Origin: Siphonodentalium dalli
Taxonomy: Eukaryota > Mollusca > Scaphopoda > Gadilida > Siphonodentaliidae
Assembly (NCBI GenBank): GCA_032622095.1
Contig: CP136063.1
Coordinates: 78,349,980-78,413,979 of the forward strand
Length of the DNA stretch: 64,000 nt
Reading direction: 5' to 3'
The position numbers were made by a program, and so were the translations under genes. Under the pieces are notes generated by a model that had not been told where the DNA came from, did no database searches, and saw nothing but the letters and a program-made list of their open reading frames with translations. Shown one piece after another: positions 54,864 to 64,000 of the stretch; position 1 is the first letter of the stretch, and the number at the start of each line of letters is the position of its first letter.

Positions 54864-56618
54864 TTTGCCATCACTATGGCATTTTGTTTAAATACACTAA
54901 ATCCGATCAGACGGTCCCCATACCACCAAGATACAACAACAACAACAACAACAACAATATTTCTTCAAAATACGCTTTAGTTATCAGAATCGATTTATTG
55001 CAACAAAATAATGCTATCTACTGTCAGATATGGTATCAACTTTCCGAAAACTTGTTATTTATCAACATTTTGCTCAACAAAATATGGCCGTGTCACGAAA
55101 TTTGACCGTATTACCACTTTATTTTAGAGTTATCCATTCGCAATTTTGTCCGAGACCCTCCGTTTGACCACGTGTTTCTGGGCCACATATTATTTATTAC
55201 ACATCTCGAGAAATAACAAACTTCAAAAATCGATATCTGATCACTGAGCTTTGATGGGTGGGTTCAGCTACTCGAATCAAATATTGTTTACTCCCGAAGC
55301 CAAAGAAGTAGTAATTTAGGAGCGTCTGATCGGATTGGGTACCTTTAAGTATAAGTCTATGGATAAATGGTTTCGTTTATTTATCGACCTATATTATCCC
55401 ATCCATCCAAATATGGAGGTTAAATTTAATGAGCCGCTCGAATTCATTCCTGGTCATGATTTATATATCAGCAGATTCAGCCTACTCTAGGACGATGCGC
55501 GTCAGATTACAAATCGAACTCTCGATGTATTTAAATGACAATAATTAGGCTCCTTGTAATTTAATTAAGTTCCTGTACGAATAATTTTATTATGTCATTG
55601 GAAATTTAAGTATGACAACAAATAACTTTTATTGTGAATAAAAAACTAACAAACTGAAGATTTGGTATATTAACTGTCTATACAGGCACAACAAAGTTGT
55701 TTATTTCTGATGTTGTATAGAGCCAAATATTTTACATTTTGCCTTGGTGGATAGTGCTAAGAAGTTCTCCCGCTTGATACGCTCCAAACGTTTATGCTGG
55801 TCACTTTTGTGGATTTTCAGTATGTTGTTTATGATGGGTTTATGTAATTATTTCGGTACATAAAAATTATTTTGTAATTAGTTTCAGGTTTGGCAATTTT
55901 TCTCATTAATGCACTGGATTAAACGGTAATTTGGAATGCCCTTGGAGTATGCAAATTTAAGGGTACTACATGTATTACCAGTTGGGCTTCTGGATCAGCA
56001 TGTACCATGGCGTGACAGGACGGTTAATATTTGAATAGTTTGCAATTGTGTGTCAATGACAGAAATTATGAACTGATTCATTCAATATCTGTATGATTGG
56101 CTTGCCATCTTGTTAGAACAGCGGATACTGAAACATGATACTTTTGTTAAACATATACTATAAATTTTATCTTGATGTACGGACAAATAGTAAGGACATA
56201 ACCAAGAACCAAAATATCAATATTAAACTTCGAGTCAACACATGGAAATCGAAATGTCAAATTCTAAGACGATATAGCGAATTAGACACAAATGTGTTTT
56301 ATCTCAAATAAAAATAAAATAAAAAATAAAAAGCTTTACTTGTCTTGTGAAGTCTGTCTCATTTTCGACTTTGGAAATAAACAAAATCGGAAATAGGAAT
56401 TCGATAATTCTAGCTCATGGTGAAATTTAGAGTTCATATATGTTATTATATTCTTATATATACGCTTCCGTATAATATAGACAATTCATTCACATGTCAT
56501 GGTCTTGTACAATATACCTTGAACATTATCTGGATCTGTCTTGTTATTCTTGTCCTCATGCACTTGAATGCTGTGTCTTAAAACTGAATCAAATCTAATT
56601 GATTTGCAGCAAATTTAG
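54864..56618 (+). repeat. Tandem segmental duplication, unit 2
   Basis: Second copy, 1755 bp, keeping the 90 bp lost in unit 1 and carrying a small AAAATAAA expansion near 56310. Similarity ends abruptly at GCAAATTTAGC, where unit 1 runs into unit 2. Confidence 0.85.
54892..55344 (+). mobile_element. TTAAAGG-type MITE 'GGTACTCAATCC' inside unit 2
   Basis: TTAA at 54888-54891 and 55345-55348. Right end GATCGGATTGGGTACCT intact, left end diverged (ATACACTAAATCCG). A CAA microsatellite (54939-54957) has grown in it. The partner in unit 1 starts at 53225. Confidence 0.75.
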
Positions 56619-56695
56619 CTGTTTCTCTATACATCAGATGTCTTCCGTCAGGCTGTCGGCTAATACGTATCCTTTGTTCCAATTATCCAATCAAC

Positions 56696-56925
56696 TCAAC
56701 GAAAGTACAAGTCCATATTAGAATCTGGTACATTGTTTGTAATACACGGATATTCCATCAGGCATACGAACGCTCCACGCCACACATCAATAGATTTTAT
56801 TTGTTCGCGTTCGTCACTGATAACATCTGAATATGTATTGATAAGTTTGACCACTTTCTCGGTATGTTTGCTAAATACTTTCTTATGTTCAAATATGTCC
56901 ACAAATGGCTGTATAATGCACTGCA
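56696..56925 (-). CDS. Candidate terminal exon, unknown protein
   Basis: On the - strand GTTCCCCTCAG precedes 56925 and the frame is open for 75 residues to TGA at 56696. Composition is balanced (PFVDIFEHKKVFSKHTEKV, REQIKSIDVWRGAFVCLMEY). No poly(A) hexamer close by and no family recognised. It lies just beyond the end of the tandem duplication, in single-copy DNA. Confidence 0.25.
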
Positions 56926-57532
56926 CTGAGGGGAACCATAAAACAACCCCTATTAAAAGTTCACAAAGCGCTTAGAATTTAAGGTAGAAATAACAGGTTC
57001 CCCTGAGGTGTTGGCGGTCATAGTATCTTGAAGAGTCAACAGAGGGGCGTATTGAAGTGTGTATTATTATTATGGCTGGTAAACAATATTAGGAACTTGA
57101 TTTACGATAAATTTATAACGAATTGTATGCTGACCTTGGTGGTGGGTGTGGGTGTGGGTCGTCAATTTGCAAAGCAGAGTTCAGTCCCAACGCTACGCTG
57201 GTCTGACCACTGCCATCACGTATATGTACATGTAATTAATTAAATCTAACATTTTTATATACGAGTTTTGTCAATTGCGAAGATTTGTTCCAGCCAATAT
57301 CCAAAATGAATACAGAGAGTTCGCTTTCGCAAACTAAACAATGAATTGTAACCGAGAAAAATCTTAACTATAAACATGAGATATTTCCTCACATTATATG
57401 TACGTGATGGCAGTGATCAGGATGTCGTAGCAGGGGATTGAACTCTACCTTGCAGTATGGGGGACGTTGGTAATTATTCACCGCAAACGAAGGTTGAGTG
57501 GCAGGACCTGGATATCTGGTCTCCGTTGGGGT

Positions 57533-57548
57533 GGGGGGGGGGGGGGGG
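57533..57548 (+). repeat. Poly(G) tract, 16 bases
   Basis: Flanked downstream by TTGGAACAAATCGAAGTTCC and GCACCCCTTTGGG. A diverged version of this context also borders the poly(G) at 60551-60572. Confidence 0.85.
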
Positions 57549-57719
57549 TCCAACTTAGATTGTCCATCTTCAACCCTTGGAACAAATCGAAGTTCCCAGA
57601 TCCGGAAATTCTATTAGCACCCCTTTGGGTTGGAAATTTCCATATGCTATCTCGAGTTTTCCAACATATACCAATGAATCTTGGTCAAGACATTTACCAA
57701 AAGTAGGAAAATATTTGAA

Positions 57720-58240
57720 TATTGGTCTAAAATAACATAATTCACACTAAAGATTGGTTGTAAAATCAAACAATCGGCAATTTCAATTAGCTATATATTT
57801 GGTATGAAATTTGCAACTGATATTGCGTCAGGCATGGAAATTCCAACTGATGAACAAATTTACCACAGTTGACCCCCTCCCTGTCAGGGATATCCACATG
57901 GAAAGGCCTTCGACCATTCATTTATTGCAGAGCTGTGACCCTTAGGGTGCATAAAATGCAAATGTGCCCAATTTTGGATGTTTGTCACCGAAGGGCCCTT
58001 TAATATAGTTTAAGCAGGTTTAAACATATTTATTTGTCTAATTTTATTTATCACATTTTATTTATCACATAATTAACCCACAAAAACAGCTTCATAATTA
58101 TTGGTAAGACACACGTGTAATATTAGCGCGTGCGATGACGTCACGTAAGAATTAAATGACTTGCGATTGCTGAAGTTTATAATTGTCGTTTTCGATTAAT
58201 ATTTCGCTTTGCTTCGCGTTTATTTGATCATGTGACAGAA
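57720..58240. other. Unassigned region with CRE-like site
   Basis: GATGACGTCACG near 58135 is a CRE/ATF consensus beside a CACGTG-like ACACGTGT. No gene start is visible nearby. Confidence 0.3.
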
Positions 58241-58248
58241 GGTATCTC

Positions 58249-58363
58249 TCTATTTTATACGCAATTTATCAACCTCGTCCACTAAATTCTATTTGAGCCT
58301 CGGTAAACCTCGGCTCAAATCGAATTTAGTCAACTCGGTTGATAAATTCCGTATAAAATAGAA
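58249..58363. repeat. Long hairpin, ~50-bp arms
   Basis: TCTATTTTATACGCAATTTA, TCAAC and AATTCTATTTGAGCC pair with GGCTCAAATCGAATTT, GTTGA and ATAAATTCCGTATAAAATAGA around a TCGGTAAACCTC loop. Probably a palindromic MITE; single copy here. Confidence 0.65.
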
Positions 58364-58608
58364 ACTCATGTGAGATCCTCTATGTAAACATGCATGCATC
58401 GTATATATAAGACAAACAGACATACAATGGAATTGGACGATAAGTGCTGGTCTCACTGATGAGTACCTCCTCTCTCATATCTTTAATCTACTCATGAGGC
58501 AGAGACGAACATTATCTATAATCATGTAACATGGTTTGTCCGTTAATATCTTCTAAACTCGTGGCACTTCCAGTGCATACGCCCGTCCCTGCATACCCCG
58601 TCGTCTTA

Positions 58609-59028
58609 GGGTACGTTCATACACTGGCAAGTTTGCACGGTATGGCTTGCAGGCATTTCGTCGCAGAAAACGATATAGTGCCAGAATATGAACGGAAACA
58701 AAAATATAAAATCCATCTGTATCACAGCTAACTACGTGCGAAGTAAAATATATGTAGTGCCACCTGTAGCGATGCTAGCGGAATTTGCCTGTAAATAACA
58801 TGCAATTATCTCGCAAGAATCAATCATACAGGTATTCGAATGAAAATGTCAGTAGCACTGTTACATGTGGATCTACGGAAAATATTAAAATTCATGTCGT
58901 TCGCTTTGGTAAAGATGTATGTTATATATATATACACGTTTCCGTTCATATGATGGCACAATGTGATTTTCTATGACGAAATGCCTGCAAAACCATAGCG
59001 TGCAAACATGTCAGCGTATGAACGTAAC
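58609..59028. mobile_element. PIF/Harbinger-like MITE, third copy
   Basis: TTA at 58606-58608 then GGGTACGTTCATACACTGG. The right end GCGTATGAACGTAACTTG has lost the terminal CCC-TTA. Interior as in 51961-52377. Confidence 0.65.
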
Positions 59029-59029
59029 T

Positions 59030-60180
59030 TGTGCCCCAATCCAGTTAGCTATTTTTGCTAATAAAATATGTTTAAACTAACGTAGCCTTAGGTCGCACGT
59101 GAATCAACTTTGAAATATTCATGAACCGCAATGAGCTGAATCAACCCAAAAGATCCCACTTTCGGGGAACAAATGGCCACCGGTAAATTACATGTACTGT
59201 AGTCTGGTACATTTAAGGTTTTACCCGGAACTAATTGCAAAATATGTTTGTCCTTGCATGAATAAGTACACCATCCGATTATAAACAACATACTAACAAT
59301 CAAGAAGAATCAAGAATCGACAAATTGTTGAATATATTGCGAAATAAATATGGAAAATTTTAGTAAAATCATCAATTTATGGATTTTCAGGGAAATATAT
59401 CACAACTCCTTCCAATTTATCGATCAACACTTCCCTGAATACAGAACAGAAAACCTTTCCCAGATCGCCTGATTTCGGAGCTACAACAGAGAAAAATGAA
59501 GAGCTTTTCACCGTTTTAGTCATTTTATCATTAGATTGTACACTCAAAATGATTTATGAAAATGTATTCTGTCGATTGTAGATGGGGAGAATTTTACTGA
59601 AATTAAGCCAAATAATAAGGTTATTGATAATAACGCTGGGGGAGAACTTCGGTTGATGGCGAACTTGAAGCAAAGCCTTGCCAATTTCATTGTCACTTTC
59701 ATCATGTTCATTTCATAATTCCGCATCCATAAAATACCGCCCGAACGCATGTCGATTTCAAATTCGGACAACGCCACCATTGACCGAATTCGCGTGCACC
59801 TGGATAATCTCTTCTGCTTTGTCCGTACCTATATATCTCCTTTCTTATTCAAGGATTTTATGATATCTATGGATTATCAGAAACATTTATGTATTATCTA
59901 TAGTCTATATATAACAATTTCATATCTAAACTGTTTTGTTTTGTTACATGCAGTCTCTGTAGTGCCGAAATACACGCCAAAGTACAGTTCTATTGACAGG
60001 ATACCTGCATGCATGATGAGTCTGTGTTGTAACCAGAACTGACCAAATTGCTGTGCATTAGTTGGAAAATAAAGAGTTACCCATGTAGCTATTGATGTGG
60101 TCTTTTGATCGCATGTGAGCTGCAACTAGCTCCCAATCGCACAAACAAAAATGTAAAGCTTAGGATCGCGCATGCAGGAC
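59030..60180. other. Unassigned region
   Basis: AT-rich; overlapping open frames at 59544-60125 lack splice sites or family motifs. Confidence 0.3.
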
Positions 60181-60186
60181 TATATT

Positions 60187-60443
60187 ATGGAATCCTATTA
60201 GGGCCACTTCCTAATGGCGCCGTCGGCGCGCGCCGAAAGCGACAAAAAGTGCGCCATTAGTAACGCGCCGAAAGCGCCGAAAGCGACAAAATATGCGCCG
60301 TTACGGCGCACTATTTGTCGCTTTCGGCGCACTTTTTGTCGCTTTCGGCGCACCTTTTGCGCGTTACTAATGGCGCACTTTTTGTCGCTTTCGGCGCGCG
60401 CCGAAAGCGCCATTAGCAAGTGGCCCTAATATGATTCCATACT
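60187..60443. mobile_element. GC-rich palindromic MITE
   Basis: TATGGAATC.TATTAGGGCC on the left is the inverse of the right end, and the palindrome continues through CTAATGGCGCC. The interior consists of alternating CGCCGAAAGCGACAAAAAG and its complement with GGCGCGCGCC blocks, unlike the AT-rich surroundings. The frames on both strands (60198-60429) are repeat artefacts. Confidence 0.75.
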
Positions 60444-60550
60444 AGCCTATATATACCGGTAGTCGAAATGTAAGTCAATGTATTTATTTTATTAAATACC
60501 CACACGTAGGCCCTACAAGTTATATATGGACGTGGCCAGAGGGTTTCCGT

Positions 60551-60572
60551 GGGGGGGGGGGGGGGGGGGGGG
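60551..60572 (+). repeat. Poly(G) tract, 22 bases
   Basis: Followed 28 bases later by a CCCCCCCC run, so it can also pair with it. Confidence 0.85.
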
Positions 60573-60756
60573 CGCACCTTCAAATTTTCAACTGCAGCCC
60601 CCCCCCTTGAAGCAGACATCAAGATCCCAGGTTCGCAGTATACCATTTGCACCCCCTTGGAAAAATTCTAACTAAGTAGTTTTATGTATCTGTCGTCTGC
60701 TTATATATATTACCTGCACACCCCTGCAATTTAAACCAATAACAAGCCATTCCGGT

Positions 60757-60812
60757 ATGTACACTTTATTACTGACTGGGACAATCCATTTAGTATAGAC
60801 AGGGTACAAGAA
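60757..60812 (-). mobile_element. Fragment of CCCTTTCTATACTGAAT-type MITE
   Basis: ACTGACTGGGACAATCCATT and AGTATAGACAGGGTA match the end of 36846-37090. Confidence 0.45.
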
Positions 60813-61069
60813 ATTTGGCGGTTGAAGCTTCAAGGACTTTGTAGGCCTACTTGTAATGCTCGCCTCTCCCATATGTTGGCCAGGTTTCGGGGTTAATAAT
60901 ATGTTGGCGTCGAGAAAAAAAAACGTTCATTACGCCACCATGTGGTGTTTCTAGTGTGGCTGTTTTTCATATTCAGTGGTAGTCTCCAATTCTGTGGTCG
61001 AGTGGCGAAGATTTTTTTTTGTGTACCTTACTCAAATCGTACCGATAGAATCACATAGATGCTGAAATT

Positions 61070-61303
61070 GTGAAGTTAACGCCACCGGTGTATAATATGT
61101 TTTTGAAAATATGACTCAATCGTATCGATAGTCAGGACAGGCTGAAATTGTAATCTTAAAGTCACCGGTGTAATAATATGTTGTTGAAAATATAAATAAT
61201 CTGATAGCCTGAAAATAATATATAACCCATTGGGAGCCCCCTGGTATAGTGAGGTGAATTATGGGTAAGCCCCCTGGTGTAGTGAGGTGAATTATGGGTA
61301 ATA
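61070..61303 (+). repeat. Short tandem duplications
   Basis: CACCGGTGT..AATATGTT.TTGAAAATAT twice (about 61081 and 61161), and AGCCCCCTGGT.TAGTGAGG with TGAATTATGGGTA twice (61234 and 61269). Confidence 0.75.
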
Positions 61304-61582
61304 TTATGCCTGTTCTATTGTGATAAACGCCATCTTTTATCTTCTGGAATTATCAGCGTGTTTTATGAAAATGTCACCAAGATGTCTCCACTCGATTCTT
61401 TTAAAATGCACCCTAATCGGTCAAATTCTTTTGATAATTCTATCTAAATACATCTTAGCTACTATTCGGATCTGCTTTCCCGGTCGAAAAAGGTTTAGTT
61501 TGACCAAAACGGCTATTGACAAAAGTTTGTTTATAAAATATCGTACTCGATAAACCCGTACTAGTACGGCCGTACATGCTGT

Positions 61583-61920
61583 AAATTTGTTATCGAAAAC
61601 AAATTCAATTTCTTCCATCTAAAACATAATTACGCGTTAAGAATATATAAGTATTACACACAGACACACGAATTCTCAACTCAAAATTTTTAAAAATAAG
61701 AGATTTATCAACATAAATCGATTTGTATGGCAGATCCCATGTTAAATTTTATCATCGAAAAAAATTCATTTCTTCCACCTAAAACATAATTATGTGCTGT
61801 ATCCTATCATTTTAGGAATATATACGTATCCCACTCAGACACACCAAGTCTCAGCTTAAAATTTTGAAAAATAAGAGATTTATCAACATAAATCGATTTT
61901 TATGGCAGATCCCATGTTAA
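61583..61920 (+). repeat. Two ~170-bp tandem units
   Basis: Both carry TTCTTCCA.CTAAAACATAAT, CAGACACAC, AAAATAAGAGATTTATC and ATGGCAGATCCCATGTTAAA. Confidence 0.8.
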
Positions 61921-61979
61921 ATATATTTTAGGGCCCTTCAAATGTTTTCTGAGCTGTTCCATATTGGGCACCAGAGTCC

Positions 61980-62830
61980 ATATTTGACTGGTTCTACATG
62001 ATAATTGTGCAACAGTACAGTCGCGTTACTTTATACGTCAACATTGGTCATTATCACTCGACAAATTTATTTCGGTCTATCGTATCAACCCCTATTTCCC
62101 CCGCGTAGCCTGACTAAGTGTCAACATTGGTCTTTATCGCTCCACTAATTTGTATCATTTCATCGGTATGAATTCCATATCCAATTATCCACATATAACC
62201 AACCCAATCTCTAATCCCGGTCCAATTTATTTATTTTTTTCATCGCTATAGTCAAGTTACGAAATATTTTATTGCGTGATACTTGTACTTATATGTCTAT
62301 GGTATTACTATAGTATACCGTATACGTATATCAATTGCTATTCCTTTCTATATAATTCTGGTGCCATCTATAGAGATAGAGATAATTTCCGACCCCCCCC
62401 CCCAATTTTATATTATTGCTGCTTTAGTACAGTCGCGATGCATTACATGGCAACATCGCTCCACTAATTTATGTCAGTTCTTCGGTACGAACCCCTTTTT
62501 CTCCGAGTCCATATAACCAACCCAACATCTTATCCCGGCCTAAATTATTATTTTTATTTTCATCGGTATAGTTGTGTTACATACATATTTTTATCATATG
62601 ATTCTAATTTGTATTGTACCACTATAGAAGTCCATAAATGACTATTCTGGCACTATATAGAGATGACTAAGATTCTGACACCCCCCCCCCCCCCTATTTT
62701 ATAACCTTGTTGCAACAGTAGAGTTGAGATGCATAATATGTCAACATTGGTCGTTATCGCTCTACAAATTTATATCGGTTCAACCCTTAGTTCCCTGTAA
62801 TGCCCACCCGTCCCTCAATTTATTTTTTCA
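61980..62830 (+). repeat. Degenerate ~310-410-bp tandem units (about 3)
   Basis: Blocks CAACA.TGGTC.TTATCGCTC, AATTTATATC, ACAGTCGCG and CTATAGAGAT recur. C runs of 11 (62393-62403) and 14 (62681-62694) occur at equivalent positions in two units. Confidence 0.6.
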
Positions 62831-63080
62831 TTTGTATTATAGTCTCGTTACGTACACATTTTATCTCTTATAACTTTTGCTTCAACGCGCCGAGTTCTGC
62901 TGCAGACAATACAAAACTGACAACATATTGAAATGTAAGCAGGCCGCTTCAAACTCATATTATCCAAGAAAAACTCTGGCTACATCAGAAATTTGTGTAT
63001 AAGGTGTACTCGCATTTGTTGCGTTAAAAACCAAAGGTCCCAAGTCAACGTCCAAATCCCCGTTTAACTCCATCTACATA

Positions 63081-63477
63081 CAGTAATGTCCAAAGTAATT
63101 GATCACTTAACCACATCAGAATTATGGGTAATTTTTCAAGATTTTAAATCCTGAAAAATTGCCCATAATTCTGCTGTGGTTAATTGGTCAATTACTTTAG
63201 GCATTACTGTAGCCCATATAAGGATGTGAGGTCTAATGATAACTCCATCCACATACAGTAATGTCCAAAGTAATTGACCACTTAACCACAGCAGAATTAT
63301 GGGTAATTTTTCCGGATTTTAAATCCTGAAAAATTACCCATAATTCTGCTGTGGTTAAGTGGTCAATTACTTTGGGCATTACTGTATCCCATATAAGGAT
63401 GTGAGGTCTAATGATAACTCCATCTACATACAGTAATGTCCAAAGTAATTGACCACTTAACCACAGCAGAATTATGG
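63081..63477. repeat. 175-bp tandem array of Tc1/mariner hairpin MITEs (2.3 copies)
   Basis: Two complete 129-bp elements (63081-63209, 63256-63384), each CAGTAATGTCCAAAG ... GGCATTACTG between TA dinucleotides, and a 47-bp start of a third at 63431. The 46-bp spacer (CCCATATAAGGATGTGAGG and following) is repeated too, so the element was amplified together with its flank. Same family as 38061-38282 but without the CGGAAAGC centre. Confidence 0.85.
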
Positions 63478-63479
63478 CG

Positions 63480-64000
63480 TTCAATATGGTCTACCTAATT
63501 CTGCTCCAAAAACATGTATATTGAATATATGGATGTTTATTGTGGGGAAACCGATTATTTCAATGATATTTTCATTAACTGGGATCCAAAAACCGACCTA
63601 CGGGAGCGCGCTTCGCGCGCGACTGTTTCTTAAGCATATGTGCATATTTAATAAGTCAACAATTGGAATCACAACAGATAAGATTGGCGGGGGTCCCTTG
63701 CGCTTGCGCGATCTGTCCATCAAAACATATTTAGACATCTCAAGACACGTAAGACCCAATAACTTAATATACAGAATAGATACATCTATTGCCTGAGTGA
63801 CTAATATTTATATTTGTTACAATGGGGTCAAATAGTTGCGAAGCCAGCACCACAATTCTTTCCCTCCATAGTAAATCTTAAAACAACTTCTAAAGAATTA
63901 TTTATTTACCTTATATTTGGTATGGAGCGTCCTTGGTTTACTGGAGTTCAGATTTGTTAACATCACGTCACCAAGTCAATTACTTGCGAAGCCACAGCCA
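63480..64000. other. Unassigned right edge
   Basis: A 91-residue open frame (63521-63796) crosses a GCGCGCTTCGCGCGCG palindrome near 63605. No family or splice support was found. Confidence 0.3.

Noticed and set aside
60198-60429. Arg/Ala-rich frames on both strands (KVRRKRQ pattern)
   Set aside because: Encoded by the palindromic MITE; both strands give the same peptide because the DNA is self-complementary.
63521-63796. 91-residue frame near the right edge
   Set aside because: No splice context or family match; crosses a GCGCGC palindrome and a MITE-derived flank.

Overview
This is a window of AT-rich nuclear DNA from a eukaryote, most likely a marine invertebrate animal. Its few genes are split by introns with GT/AG junctions and have AATAAA poly(A) signals. 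LINE fragments carry animal-type reverse-transcriptase tails, and nearly all the remaining structure is short non-autonomous DNA transposons (MITEs) and fold-back DNA. The phylum cannot be fixed from sequence alone. There are no bacterial operons, CRISPR arrays, rRNA genes or convincing tRNA genes.

Two genes are well supported. On the + strand, the last three visible coding exons (5695-5954, 14404-14618, 18030-18135) of a choice-of-anchor I domain protein, the 'mesenchyme-specific cell surface glycoprotein'-like family, join in one frame and end with a stop and an AATAAA 27 bases later. The 5' part of the gene lies outside the window. On the - strand, a single coding exon (21817-20600) encodes a complete 405-residue protein I do not recognise. 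It has a splice acceptor just upstream of its ATG and a poly(A) signal downstream. Several other splice-bounded open stretches (305-412, 25593-25792, 28909-28950, 36481-36733, 56696-56925) are given only as weak exon candidates.

Layout: 422-5597 is a 5.2-kb fold-back element with a 9-bp target-site duplication (TSD), built of about 15 degenerate ~180-bp units whose orientation flips near 1350, with another element nested at 3344-4455. It sits about 100 bp before the first visible exon. Intron 5955-14403 holds minisatellites, a decayed copy of a larger palindromic element, two LINE 3' ends in opposite orientation and a 1174-bp inverted-repeat element with a 9-bp TSD. Intron 14619-18029 is an end-to-end chain of MITEs (two TTAAAGG-type elements sharing one TTAA, a CCGTCC element, a third TTAAAGG family, a piggyBac-like MITE with two 69-nt hairpins, and a Tc1/mariner hairpin). 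Beyond the gene come two more terminal-inverted-repeat (TIR) elements and the 405-residue gene. From 22 kb to 30 kb there are scattered MITEs. 30385-35217 is an imperfect palindrome of nearly 5 kb. 36-49 kb contains further copies of the same MITE families plus a LINE zinc-finger tail. 49449-51352 is a nest of three inverted-repeat layers. 51961-52763 is a tandem pair of PIF/Harbinger-like MITEs, and 53197-56618 is a 1.7-kb tandem duplication. The last 5 kb hold a GC-rich palindrome, degenerate tandem repeats and a 175-bp tandem array of mariner hairpins.

The genes do not form a pathway. The main theme is DNA transposon ends (TTAA, TA, TTA and 9-bp targets) inserting into one another, with many copies able to fold into long hairpins.
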